Source: CAYFLR01 sp964343805 (GTDB lineage: Bacteria > Bdellovibrionota_B > Oligoflexia > CAYFLR01). From it: a stretch of DNA of 64,000 nt. The notes under the pieces were generated by a model. That model was not told the DNA's origin. It did not search any database and saw only the letters and a list, made by a program, of their open reading frames with translations. The translations under genes were made by a program, and so were the position numbers. Below are positions 27,251-36,600 of this stretch, one piece after another. Each line of letters opens with the position of its first letter. Positions within the stretch are counted from its first letter, which is position 1. Location of the stretch: assembly GCA_964343805.1 (NCBI GenBank), contig CAYFLR010000008.1, positions 1 to 64,000 of the forward strand. Reading direction: 5' to 3'.

Positions 27251-27274
27251 GGCAACAGTTGGTGGGGTCTTCTT

Positions 27275-28798
27275 TTACTGTAAATACACTACAGTTTCGG
27301 AAGTGGTTCCAGTTAAGCGCACGAGCCAACTGAGAGACCCTCCTCTTTCCCATTCGTATTCACTTTTTGTGGGTCCATATTCATCTTTGTAATTACCTGA
27401 TTCACTTATTTTGAGCTCATCAGTGTCACTCGGAGAACTTCCATAAATATCGTATCCGTGGACCACTTCCCAATGCCACATCTGATCTCCATTTTGCACC
27501 AGAATAATTATGGGAGTGTTTTTTTGTTGAATGAGGGCTAAAGCATCATCAAAATCCATATCGGCATCAGTCACTTTGCCATTTTGTAGATGATCATTGA
27601 TCACACTGACCAGCATGCCGGTACTGGTTCCAAACTTATAAGAGCCAAAGAAGGATTCCTTCACTCGAACACTTCTCATATACTCATAAGTTACGTTACT
27701 TCCTAAGTAATTAAGAATGACTGTGGCTGAACGAAGTCCACAGCTCCAGCCGCCGCCTTCATCGTAACCAAGACTGCTTTGACTTGGGATGCTGTTATTA
27801 ATTGTGAGGTTGACACTTCCTGATACAGAGCTAACAAGATTTGGTTTTTCCTCTACTAAACTGATTGGTGTTTCTTTATTGGCCCAAGAAGCGGCAAAGG
27901 CGAGTAAGCCACGTACGGCAAAAGCGGGTGCGGCATCAATCTCAGTTTGGGTCACTCCATCGGCTAAAAGGGTGGACAATTGATTGAGGGTTTCGATGTG
28001 TTCTTTTGCTCGCGCCGTGAGCTCTGTTCTTGACTCTGCTGTTTCCATTTTTGATTTATAGATAGTTTGCAGTTGCTGGGAATAGGCAGCTCGTTGTTCT
28101 TCCAGCTTGCCATCTCGTAAGGCAGCCAGATAGTCAGTCATTTTTTGATAGCGATCATCTCCTTCCGCTTGTTTAATTTCCTCATTTTCTAAGGCATAAT
28201 CGAAGAGTGCCATATAGAATCCGCCAAATAGGCGCAAGGTTTTGGCTTTAATTTTTTCATCACCGGAGTTAACTACACTGTAGATGGCATTTGCAAGAAC
28301 ATCATCAGTGGTGGGAGCATAGCTATCACCGCCCTCTACAGATAGAGATAAGATGGTTCTGATAATTTCATAGAGCTCTAAGGTGTCCTTGTCTAATAAG
28401 CTCATTAAGGTCTCGGTATCCTCGCTTTCGATGGCTAAAACCCATTCATCTAATTTGAGCTTCTCACTCTCCACATAGGATTTAATGTTAAAATGTTCAA
28501 AACTGCGCACTTTCTCAATGGCCTCCGATACGGTAAGACGATCTTCCATATAATTCACATACTCTTCAGAATCCGTTCCCCGGTCTTTTGCAGTAGTGGC
28601 AACCCCACTGCCTTGGGATAGTTCGAATTTATCAATCCAAACAGAGAAGGAGATGAAGGTCAGATAATTTAATCTTTCCGCTTGCACATCACTGCTGAGC
28701 CCTTCTTTCAGTGCTCCATAAGATTTCGTTTTTCCTCCATCATTTTCACATTGCATCAAAGTAAAAAAAAGAATCGTCAACAGTATGCGCTTTAACAT
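27275..28798 (-). CDS. Lipoprotein with C-terminal C39-like papain-fold peptidase domain
   Basis: This 507-residue protein starts at the ATG at 28798 after GGGAGG. A lipoprotein signal ends at Cys17 (FTLMQC). Residues 20-330 are mostly helical and unrecognised (repeated acidic helices). The last 160 residues look like a Peptidase_C39_2-type cysteine protease: catalytic Cys353 in GGGWSCGLRSATVILNYLG, and His in WHWEVVHGYD (442 or 447) after the strand TPIIILVQNG. Such domains cleave peptides or act as bacteriocin-leader-type proteases; here lipidation implies an envelope location. It sits between an unknown lipoprotein and an XRE regulator, all on the minus strand. The C39-like call rests on motif spacing only. 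Confidence 0.75.
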   Translation of the reverse strand: MLKRILLTILFFTLMQCENDGGKTKSYGALKEGLSSDVQAERLNYLTFISFSVWIDKFELSQGSGVATTAKDRGTDSEEYVNYMEDRLTVSEAIEKVRSFEHFNIKSYVESEKLKLDEWVLAIESEDTETLMSLLDKDTLELYEIIRTILSLSVEGGDSYAPTTDDVLANAIYSVVNSGDEKIKAKTLRLFGGFYMALFDYALENEEIKQAEGDDRYQKMTDYLAALRDGKLEEQRAAYSQQLQTIYKSKMETAESRTELTARAKEHIETLNQLSTLLADGVTQTEIDAAPAFAVRGLLAFAASWANKETPISLVEEKPNLVSSVSGSVNLTINNSIPSQSSLGYDEGGGWSCGLRSATVILNYLGSNVTYEYMRSVRVKESFFGSYKFGTSTGMLVSVINDHLQNGKVTDADMDFDDALALIQQKNTPIIILVQNGDQMWHWEVVHGYDIYGSSPSDTDELKISESGNYKDEYGPTKSEYEWERGGSLSWLVRLTGTTSETVVYLQ

Positions 28799-28919
28799 GA
28801 AAGCCTCCCTTTGGGTTTCTATTTGATTATAGAGTTGGTCATTCTACTTATCGGTTAGATTAAAAATAAATTAAGTGTTTTTATAGTTTTGTTGTCTAAT
28901 GAAATGGAGGTGCTCTGGG

Positions 28920-29697
28920 CTATGGGGTTTCGCAGTCAAATACATTGTAAAAGAGATCATACTCTTTCACCAAATTTATCATGGTGATAGGAGTTTTTAC
29001 CTCATCTAATAAATATTCATAATGTTCAATGTCTAGATACCTTTTAGTTAGTTCTTCCAACTCTCTTCTCAGATTTTTGATAGATTTTGAGGTTAAGTTT
29101 AAGCCAGTACCAAATAAATGCTTGGTCTGATTTTTTTGTTGTTTATTTAACATCTCCAGACTTTCCTTGAGGACGGAAGGTAATATTTGACCATATCTTT
29201 GTTGCATATATTTTTGGAGCGTGCCACCCGGTCTTGGACCTTTTGGTACGCCATACTTTAGCACCACTTTCTCTTTGCTCTCGGTTATAAAATCATGACT
29301 TTGTAATAGCTGTAGATACTTATCTAACTGCTCATTCCTAAATCCAAAGTGAGATTTAATTTCAGCTTTCTCCCTCCCATTTAGAATCAGAATCAATACT
29401 TTGGCAGCCTGGGGATTTTTTACTAAAAACTCTTCTTGGTAGGAAGAAAGGTATTTTTTCTGCTCATCAGAGAGCTCTTTAACCAGTCTAAAAAGATCTT
29501 CTAATGAGACACCCATGACTTCACATATTTTAGAAATTCTCTCGATACTTAAAGGATCCTGATTGAGGATGCANNNNNNNNNNTCGAATAGTGGAAAGTC
29601 CCAGTTTTTCAGCTAAGAAGGAGTATTTTATCTTTTTCTTCTTCAACAAGATTTTTAATGATTTTTTGACTAATTGAGCCTCATTTGCAAGATCCAT
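28920..29697 (-). CDS. XRE-family helix-turn-helix regulator, interrupted by assembly gap
   Basis: The ATG at 29697 opens LVKKSLKILLKKKKIKYSFL then AEKLGLSTIR, the first helices of an XRE domain. After the 10-N gap CILNQDPLSIERISKICEVM completes the helix-turn-helix and the frame runs on into a C-terminal domain of about 190 residues. The frames on the two sides differ, as expected from a placeholder gap. The C-terminal part is helical and charged (ELSDEQKKYLSSYQEEF, ELEELTKRYLDIEHYEYLL) with a wHTH-like segment around KSHFGFRNEQLDKYLQLLQ. It probably regulates the neighbouring lipoprotein genes (same strand) or the divergent P1 peptidase. Ligand unknown. Confidence 0.75.
29574..29583. other. 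Assembly gap (10 N) in the XRE regulator
   Basis: A placeholder between the first two helices and the rest of the helix-turn-helix domain. Rejoining the two halves requires a different gap length from ten. Confidence 0.97.
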
Positions 29698-29864
29698 ATT
29701 CTAGCCCTTTTGCCTTTATTGGTATCGTTATTCAATTCTTTTTCTATTATACAATCTAAAAGTTTGACTTTAAATACCAAACCTACTATTTCACCCAACA
29801 AGTTACACACTGATGGCAATAAATAGGCATCAGTTACAGTTCATCAATCAACCTAGGAGGTAAA

Positions 29865-30992
29865 ATGAATCCTATAATCTATTTATTCACTCTCATGTTT
29901 ATATTTAATCAAAGCATCAAGGCTTCCTCTAAAGCACGTGAAATGGGGATTCCCTTCGAAGGAAAGCCGGGTCCATACAATTCAATAACAGATGTTGGTA
30001 GTATAAAGGTTGGACACACAACTTTAAAAGACAAAATTGATGGGAAGTATGTCAATACGGGGGTCACGGCTATTATCCCTACCTTCCAAACTGATAAAAA
30101 AGGGGTTTTTGCCGGTGTTTTCTCCTTAAATGGGACAGGTGAAATGACCGGAACCCACTTTATTGAAGAGTGGGGAACCTTCTTCGGTCCTCTCCTTCTC
30201 ACCGGAACAACCAGTGTGGGTGTAGTGAGAGATTCTGCGATTAAATGGGCGGTTCGCAATTTAAAGGATGAACAAAGTCTTTTCTCAAGAATTTTACCGG
30301 TGGTGGCGGAAACATATGATGGAGCCTTAAATGATGTGTGGGGATCATATGTAAAGCCTCAACATGTCTTTGATGCCATCAATAATGCGAAAGGGGGAGT
30401 AACCCCAGAAGGAGGTGTGGGAGGGGGAACAGGTATGGTCACCTATTACTTTAAAGCCGGTATCGGAACCTCTTCCAGGATTATCAATTTAAGTAATGGG
30501 AAAAAATACACCCTGGGAGTTTTAGTCCAATCCAATTTTGGAAGGCGGGATCAATTGATCATTGCAGGAAAACAGCTCGGTAAAAAGATTAAGGATTCTA
30601 TGCCGATTATGCATGAAAATTTGGGAGATGGATCTATTATCGTGGTCATTGCCACTGATGCTCCACTCCTTCCCTATCAGCTAAAGCGTTTAGCTAGAAG
30701 GTCCGCTTTAGGTATTGCCAGGACAGGGGGGGTAGCAAATACTTTATCTGGAGAACTTGCCATTGCATTTTCCACCACTAATACGGTTGAGATCAGCGAT
30801 GCTTCCAATCGCGTCTATCAATCAGTTCCTGATTCAATTATTGATCCACTCTTAGAAGCGGTGGTGTACGCTACCGAAGAGTCCATCATTAATTCCATGG
30901 TCGCAGCAAAAACTACCATCGGAAGAAAAGGAAAGGTCTTTGCTTTAACAGCTGAAACTCTTAACCCCTATTTTAAAAAAGAGGAGAATTAA
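29865..30992 (+). CDS. P1-family peptidase (S58, DmpA-type aminopeptidase), exported
   Basis: This 375-residue protein has a signal peptide ending SIKASS. Family blocks are present: GVTAIIP, NGTGEMTGTHFIEEWG, TSVGVVRDSAIKW, EGGVGGGTGM and ATDAPLLPYQLKRLARR. These enzymes self-cleave at a Gly-Ser bond and use the freed Ser as nucleophile; here it is Gly256-Ser257 in GDGSIIVVIATD. They hydrolyse D- or L-aminoacyl amides and small beta-peptides. AGGAGG precedes the ATG. The next gene, a beta-lactamase-fold hydrolase, follows after 4 nt, so both probably act together in the periplasm on peptides. Confidence 0.93.
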   Translation: MNPIIYLFTLMFIFNQSIKASSKAREMGIPFEGKPGPYNSITDVGSIKVGHTTLKDKIDGKYVNTGVTAIIPTFQTDKKGVFAGVFSLNGTGEMTGTHFIEEWGTFFGPLLLTGTTSVGVVRDSAIKWAVRNLKDEQSLFSRILPVVAETYDGALNDVWGSYVKPQHVFDAINNAKGGVTPEGGVGGGTGMVTYYFKAGIGTSSRIINLSNGKKYTLGVLVQSNFGRRDQLIIAGKQLGKKIKDSMPIMHENLGDGSIIVVIATDAPLLPYQLKRLARRSALGIARTGGVANTLSGELAIAFSTTNTVEISDASNRVYQSVPDSIIDPLLEAVVYATEESIINSMVAAKTTIGRKGKVFALTAETLNPYFKKEEN

Positions 30993-30996
30993 CATT

Positions 30997-32061
30997 ATGA
31001 AAAATTATCTATTCTTACTATTTATGTTTGCACTATTACCCACTCATTTTCTTTTTTCACAGCATGATAACTGCCAAAATATCATCCACGAGTTTGAGCA
31101 AAAAGGCTTATCAGCCAGTATTCTTATTGCAGAAGGAGATCAAATACTTTTTGAACATCATAGCGAAGAGAATTTCAAAGGTAAAAAATTCTTAATAGGA
31201 TCCTTAACCAAACAGTTTACTGCAGCGGCTATTCTGTCTTTAGTTGATAAAGATCAACTCAGCCTTGATGACAGCCTCATTAATTATTTAAAGGGTGATA
31301 TTGATATTTCTTTAGAGGAGGAGTGGAATCAAATTACCATTCAACATCTACTTCAACATACTTCAGGCTTATTCAATTATACCAACAGTGAGAAGATCGA
31401 TCTGTTATCCGACACACCCTTAACATCTGATAAAAAGCTATTTGATCTGTTTATGGGACATAAGCTTTTAAATAAGCCGGGTGAAGTTTTTAACTATTCT
31501 AATTCCGGATACTTTTTACTGGGAAAAATAATTGAACAAATTACCGGTCAAACTTGGTTTGAATACCTTGAAAGGAGTGTTTTAAATTTGGAAAATCTGA
31601 AAGACACAGGCTTTCGATCCTATGCAGATAATAAAGAAAAAGATTTGATGCCTGGCTTTAAGTATGATCAGGGTCAAAATAGAATTTACATGGAACATGT
31701 TAAATATAATGTGACCGGATGGGCCAATGCAGCAGGGGGGCTTCATTCCACAACTCATGACCTTCATAGATGGAATAAAGCCCTTTTTTCTGAAAAGTTT
31801 TTTGATCTCAAATATGAGCAACTCATGATAGAAAGTGGCGTTGATATTCCCGATTGGCCTAACTTACATTATGGTTACGGAACCATACTAGAAAGAATAG
31901 GTGATCATATGACCTTTTGGCATTTTGGTGATATTGCAAATTATTCAGCCGTTAATTTCTACCTTCCTAAAAAGCAGCTCTCGGTAATTATTTTGGCAAA
32001 TATGAAAGATAGCACTATGTTGATCCAGCTTGCACATCAACTTTTGAATGAAGTTATCTAG
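30997..32061 (+). CDS. Beta-lactamase-fold serine hydrolase (class C / esterase-like), exported
   Basis: This 354-residue protein has a signal peptide (NYLFLLFMFALLPTHFLFS). The SxxK motif is S69-L-T-K72 (GSLTKQF), the YxN motif is Y167-S-N169 (FNYSNSG), and a likely third motif is WHFGD near residue 308. The fold covers class C beta-lactamases, D-alanyl-D-alanine carboxypeptidases and D-aminopeptidases. The replacement of KTG-type residues by HFG is typical of the broader serine hydrolase family rather than true beta-lactamases. Together with the P1 peptidase 4 nt upstream it suggests periplasmic turnover of D-amino-acid-containing peptides such as peptidoglycan fragments; that is inference. 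Confidence 0.9.
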   Translation: MKNYLFLLFMFALLPTHFLFSQHDNCQNIIHEFEQKGLSASILIAEGDQILFEHHSEENFKGKKFLIGSLTKQFTAAAILSLVDKDQLSLDDSLINYLKGDIDISLEEEWNQITIQHLLQHTSGLFNYTNSEKIDLLSDTPLTSDKKLFDLFMGHKLLNKPGEVFNYSNSGYFLLGKIIEQITGQTWFEYLERSVLNLENLKDTGFRSYADNKEKDLMPGFKYDQGQNRIYMEHVKYNVTGWANAAGGLHSTTHDLHRWNKALFSEKFFDLKYEQLMIESGVDIPDWPNLHYGYGTILERIGDHMTFWHFGDIANYSAVNFYLPKKQLSVIILANMKDSTMLIQLAHQLLNEVI

Positions 32062-32107
32062 GTAGTAAATTTAATAGGGAGGGGCATTACTAGAATTCAA
32101 AATTCGG

Positions 32108-32136
32108 TTGTTCCCCTACCTCAAAAAAGATATACT
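32108..32136 (+). promoter_or_regulatory. Possible sigma-70 promoter for the response regulator
   Basis: TTGTTC at 32108-32113 and TATACT at 32131-32136 are separated by 17 bp and lie 36 nt upstream of the ATG at 32172. Confidence 0.45.
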
Positions 32137-32171
32137 GACATCAAAGAACACCCAATAACAAGGCGGGGATT

Positions 32172-32564
32172 ATGGTTGATAACATTGTTTCTGATAAAAA
32201 GAAGAACATTCTGGTGGTGGACGATGAACAAGATATATTGCAACTGATCCAACGGATCTTTCATAAAAATGATATTGAATGCATCCTTGAAGACACCGGT
32301 CAGGGAGCTTTAGATACTTTCAAAATGAAACATAAAGAGATCGATCTTATCGTTTTAGATTTGATCCTTCCTGACAAAGATTGCCTACAACTTCTCCAAG
32401 ATATTTGGGAAGTGAAAGTCAATCAAAAAGTCCTACTCATAAGTGGACTCATAGAAGATCAAGAAGTGGCTCATCTTAAAATGACCAAGCCGGTGGATTT
32501 TATGGAAAAGCCATTCAAGCAAGAGGATTTGGTAGAGAAAATTAAATCCTTTTGGAATCGTTAA
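32172..32564 (+). CDS. Single-domain response regulator
   Basis: This 130-residue receiver domain stands alone. The acidic pair is D17-D18 (VVDDE), the phosphoacceptor D63 (VLDLILP), the switch residue Ser in LLISG, and the conserved Lys in MEKPF. There is no output domain, so it should act by protein contact. The five-residue segment after VLISG is short compared with other CheY-type proteins, so the alpha4-beta5 face may differ. No histidine kinase adjoins it. It is one of three single-domain receivers in the window (with 4265-4663 and 56966-57373). Confidence 0.9.
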   Translation: MVDNIVSDKKKNILVVDDEQDILQLIQRIFHKNDIECILEDTGQGALDTFKMKHKEIDLIVLDLILPDKDCLQLLQDIWEVKVNQKVLLISGLIEDQEVAHLKMTKPVDFMEKPFKQEDLVEKIKSFWNR

Positions 32565-32725
32565 ACTGCATTTCTCTTCCTCAGCTAACTTCCTGAAATA
32601 ATAAGTACATAATCTAGTATAATTTTTTTCCCACTATACCACCTGTCTGGTTACAAAAGTATTCCTTTCTGGATTGGAAAAATACCAAGATAGTGTAACG
32701 TTAAGATATTACAGGGATAAAAAGT

Positions 32726-32741
32726 TGGCATCCCAATTGCA
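32726..32741 (+). promoter_or_regulatory. Sigma-54 promoter (-24/-12) upstream of secreted protein
   Basis: TGGCAT at 32726-32731 and TTGCA at 32737-32741 match the sigma-54 consensus (TGGCAC-N5-TTGCa). The GG (32727-32728) and GC (32739-32740) dinucleotides are exactly 10 bp apart. The predicted start is near 32752, just upstream of the AAGGAG of the leader ORF. An enhancer-binding site was not identified. Confidence 0.75.
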
Positions 32742-32767
32742 ATACTCTAAAACCAAGGAGTCAGGCA

Positions 32768-32797
32768 ATGTTCACAATTTTTACCGGAGGTAAATAA
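32768..32797 (+). CDS. Nine-codon leader ORF coupled to the downstream gene
   Basis: ATG at 32768 opens MFTIFTGGK and stops at TAA (32795-32797), whose last A is the first base of the next gene's ATG (TAATG). AAGGAG at 32755-32760 is 7 nt upstream of this ATG. The downstream gene's own GGAGG (32786-32790) lies inside the mini-ORF. This layout fits translational coupling or a leader peptide but could be chance. Evidence is positional only. Confidence 0.4.
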   Translation: MFTIFTGGK

Positions 32798-33555
32798 TGT
32801 CTAAATTAGTAAAAACAGTTTTTTTAATGGCAGCCGTAATGTTAACCAGCAGCATCGCTTATGGTGCAAGTAGTATTGTTCTTAATTATAATGGTGAGCA
32901 TTTGCGAGGACAGAATACTTTGAAGTTGAAAATGAAAGCCAGGCAACAAGGTATTAGCGTACAGGGCATGGAACTACTCTATGTAAAACTAACTGCCAAA
33001 ACCAAAATGGGTCGAGGAACTGCCACTCTTAAGGTAGGGCAAGCACTTTCTAATCCTCAGGTGGTGGATGGATACCCGAATGAGTTTCACGATAGTGGAC
33101 TCTACACCTACGATTCTGTTTGGATCGGCAACCCCAAAAATGACAGCCAAGGTCCATGGCAAATTGCCCTTAAGGGAAACTTTAAAATCGAATCCGTTGA
33201 ATTGATCGTTGAAGGATACCAAGACTTTGAAGAAGCAGGACAGATCCGTTTCTTTAAGCAGGTTCACTTTACTCAAAGTTTAAATATGGATCAGATGGGC
33301 CGTGTAAAAGGTATCAAACTCAAAGCTGGACGCTCTGGAGCTTCTATCGCCGTTGTTGAAGTTATCTTTGGTAACGGTCGTGCACGTAGACTTTCTCAAT
33401 TAGAAGGAACATTAGGTGCTGGTGAGCAGAGTGAAATTACTTTCAGAGCTCCTAGAGGTCGTAGAATTCAAGAGATCTTCGTAACAGCTAAAGCAGCTGG
33501 TCAAAATCAAAGCCGCGGTCGAGTTAAAGTATTAGTAGACAAATCCTTCTACTAG
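32797..33555 (+). CDS. Secreted protein of unknown function, probably highly expressed
   Basis: This 252-residue protein has a signal peptide ending SSIAYGASS. The mature part appears to hold two beta-rich halves. The first contains SIVLNYNGEHLRGQNTLKLK, GMELLYVKLTAK and IESVELIVEG; the second has QVHFTQSLNMDQMGRVKGIK, SIAVVEVIFGNGRARRL and RIQEIFVTAKAAG. It is strongly basic at the end (GRVKVLVDKSFY). Codon use in the second half resembles groEL more than its neighbours, which suggests high expression. It has its own sigma-54 promoter, leader ORF and strong terminator, so it is a monocistronic unit. It may coat the cell surface or act as a periplasmic binding protein; I recognise no family. 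Confidence 0.8.
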   Translation: MSKLVKTVFLMAAVMLTSSIAYGASSIVLNYNGEHLRGQNTLKLKMKARQQGISVQGMELLYVKLTAKTKMGRGTATLKVGQALSNPQVVDGYPNEFHDSGLYTYDSVWIGNPKNDSQGPWQIALKGNFKIESVELIVEGYQDFEEAGQIRFFKQVHFTQSLNMDQMGRVKGIKLKAGRSGASIAVVEVIFGNGRARRLSQLEGTLGAGEQSEITFRAPRGRRIQEIFVTAKAAGQNQSRGRVKVLVDKSFY

Positions 33556-33590
33556 GTTTTAATAAAATAACACCTTCATTTGCTTAGAAA

Positions 33591-33628
33591 GGCACTCTAC
33601 AGGGCATCCTGTAGGGTGCCTTTTTTTT
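33591..33628 (+). terminator. Strong Rho-independent terminator overlapping the addA stop codon
   Basis: A 13-bp stem GGCACTCTACAGG / CCTGTAGGGTGCC (one wobble pair) with loop GCAT is followed by eight T at 33621-33628. It ends the unit at 32797. The same bases, read on the minus strand, encode the last residues (GTLQDAL) and TAG stop of AddA. Confidence 0.9.
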
Positions 33629-36600
33629 GTTTGCATATAGTTTTATAACTGCAGTGGTCACAGGGTGCTTCCTTTAAGGAATCAAACTCTTCTTTTCTTA
33701 TTTGTTGGCCAACTTGTTCCAACCAAGATTCGGTCTGTTCAAGTTCTTCTTCACTAAATTGAAAAATTTGAGTGCATGAGTTTTTATTTTGCGCATCGGC
33801 GCAATAGAGTAACACTCCTTTGAGGGGGAATGATGTTGTCTGGTTCAGAGACTTTTTCATAGCCAGTGAGTAAATAGCCAGTTGATTTTGATATCGATGG
33901 CCTCGGCCAGTTCTGGCACCAGTTTTATAATCAATTACCAGCAGTTCTTTTTCACTGACCATTAACCGGTCGATTGTTCCTTGGAGCTGTACATTACCTT
34001 GTTGTAAGAGAAAAGGAATTTCCTGGTAACTTTTCTTTCCTGTGGATTCTTTATGAAGTTCTTCAAATTCTGGATGATGAATCACCTTATCAAAATAACC
34101 AAAGAGATAGTTTAGCTCTTTTTCATTTAAAAGAGTGGAAAGACCACAAGCCGCTAAGGCCATTCGAAAACTAACTTTAGGATCTCTTTGGGGATGATGG
34201 ATTTCTAAAGCCTTATGAATAAAAATACCTAGGGTGGCTGCATCTAAGGAGGTTTTAAAATTTTTATTTGAGCTCGCCTTTATCATATTTTTAGGAGAGG
34301 GCTCTGCTAAAATATTCTTAAGATAGTAGAGATAGGGGCATGTCTCATAATCAAGCAATGCACTGACAGTGTGACGTTGAATGAGAGAGGGTTGCTCTTT
34401 AAAAGGAGTTAAGAAAGAGATGCGATCTACAGCCTTTTCGATGGAAAAAGAGGGGGCTTTAGCCTGATCTTCTTCTATTTGTAACTGGTCTATCGGGATG
34501 ATCTCAGTGAAGGGGATAAGCTCCGGTTCTACCCACTCTTGCCAGCTATCTTTCGCTCTTTTCTTACTCTTAATACCGATCAGGCGGATGGCATCCTCTG
34601 CACGGGTCATAGCCACATAGAGCAGCCTTTTATGTTCCTCTTTGTTTTTCTTTTTTTCTTCTTCTTCAAGGTAGAGATAAAAAAGATCTTTTAGCTTCTC
34701 TCCTTTGGAAGTGCTGGATCGAAACCCTATATAAGTTGGATTTTTTTCTTGATCCATGAGCAGATCATCGAACTGATGTTTCAAGGGAGAGTGGATGGTG
34801 GGCATCATCACCACTGGAAATTCGAGCCCTTTGGAGGCATGAACAGTGAGAATGGAAATATGGTTGGCTTCACTCTGCACCACGGTGGCTTCCGCATCTT
34901 TTGTGTTTTTTTCTAATATGAGGTGCCTGAGATAGTCCACTAAATCGGTGAGCTCATAGGAGCTATTTTGCATAAAATCATAGGCAATAAGGAATAGTTT
35001 ATCTAAATTGGCGATTCTTTGTTCCGCATTCGTTTTTAAAAGGAGTCCTTCTCTAATTAAATAAGATTGATCAAGATGATGAAGCATGTCTAAGGGGGAA
35101 AGTCCGGCCATCTCTTTTTTAATCTCTAGAAATTGCCTGGTCATGTGATCTAGGAAGTGGGAGCTAGGGGCGGGGAGCAGGTTTTTAAGCTTAAGTAAAT
35201 TAGTAAAAAGTGAGGCCCTTTGATTGTAGTTTTCATGCCTTATAATGTCTCGTAACAGAGCGTCAGTACATCCCACTGAAGGGAGCTTTAAAAAACTTGC
35301 AAAGGGAAGGTCGTGATGAGGATAGGTAAAGGCATAGAGTAAGGTGAACATATCAGACACTTCATCACTTTTATAAAAGGAGCGGCTGGAGTAATTAAAG
35401 TAGGGAATTTTCTCTTTTTGCAGTGCCTCCTCAAAATATTGGATATGGGTCATTTTGGAGAGCAAAATGCAAATATCTTTATATTCAGTAGGTCGTAATT
35501 CTCCTGCTTTATCATGAAGAAAAGCAGAAGCTTTCATCAATGATTGGATTTCATTCGCTGTGGCTTTGGCCAAAGCCTGCTTTTCTTGCTCAGTATTTTC
35601 TACTCCTTCAATCAGTTGTAGCTTAGCTCGAGGAAAAGAGGAATCTTGCTTATTTTCACCTTTCCCAGCAATTAAGTTTTGGTATTTCACCTGATAAGGT
35701 TTTTTGATCTCCTTGCAAAAGAGGTGAGAAAATTGCCTATTAAAAATATCAAGGACCGCTTTTTGAGTTCTAAAGTTGTGAAGCAGATTGATGGTGATTT
35801 GGAGAGGGGAGTCAAGAGATTGAGTCATTTGATTGAAAATGGAAACATCAGCTCCTCTAAAGGCATAGATACTTTGCTTGGGGTCTCCCACCAGAAAGAG
35901 ATTATCTGCTTTCCTAATGGCCGAAATGATTTCTAGTTGTTCTAGGTTGGTGTCTTGAAACTCATCCACCAGAATATAGTGATAACGCTCTTGCAGACTT
36001 TTGCTCACATGTTCATTTTGGGTGATTAGTTGGTGAGCCAAGAAGGAAATATCTGCAAAGGAGTAAGCATTTTGCCCATGCTTAGCTGCTAATATTTGCT
36101 CATGACATTTTTTACTGAGTTCTATCAAGTGAGAAAGGTTTTTCAAAGAGTGGTGATTGGTGGCCATACAAAAAGCCGGATGATAAAAATACTTCAAATT
36201 TTTCTTAAGCTCGGTGACGCTTTTTCCAGCAAGCTTTAAACGCTCTTTCTCTTCGGCAGCTTTCCCTTTCACCGAGGGTTTTTTCGGGCTGGCTTCTATG
36301 AGTTCCTCTAATTTAATTTGAAATTGAGCTAAGGGCAAAGAGGGACAATTTCTCAGTTCGAAGAGCCACTTGTCATAACTTTCTACTCTGGCATCATGGA
36401 TCACATCCGTTAATTCATGGCTAAAGAGTTCTTTCCATTTTTCTTTCCTTAGTGTTTCGAAAACATATGGCAGCTCTTCTAAAGCCTGAGTCTCATCAAA
36501 TTCTAGTAAAGCATGTGCAGCCTGAGGGCCTTTCCGAATCAGCAGAGAGAGGAATCTTTGGATTTGCGGTAAACTATAGCTCTTTAAAAGAGTCAGGTAA

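Noticed and set aside
27228..27260. TGCCTT-GGCTG-AAGGCA hairpin as terminator of the C39-like gene
   Set aside because: Only 6 bp and no clear T tract on the minus strand; kept as a note on the promoter instead.
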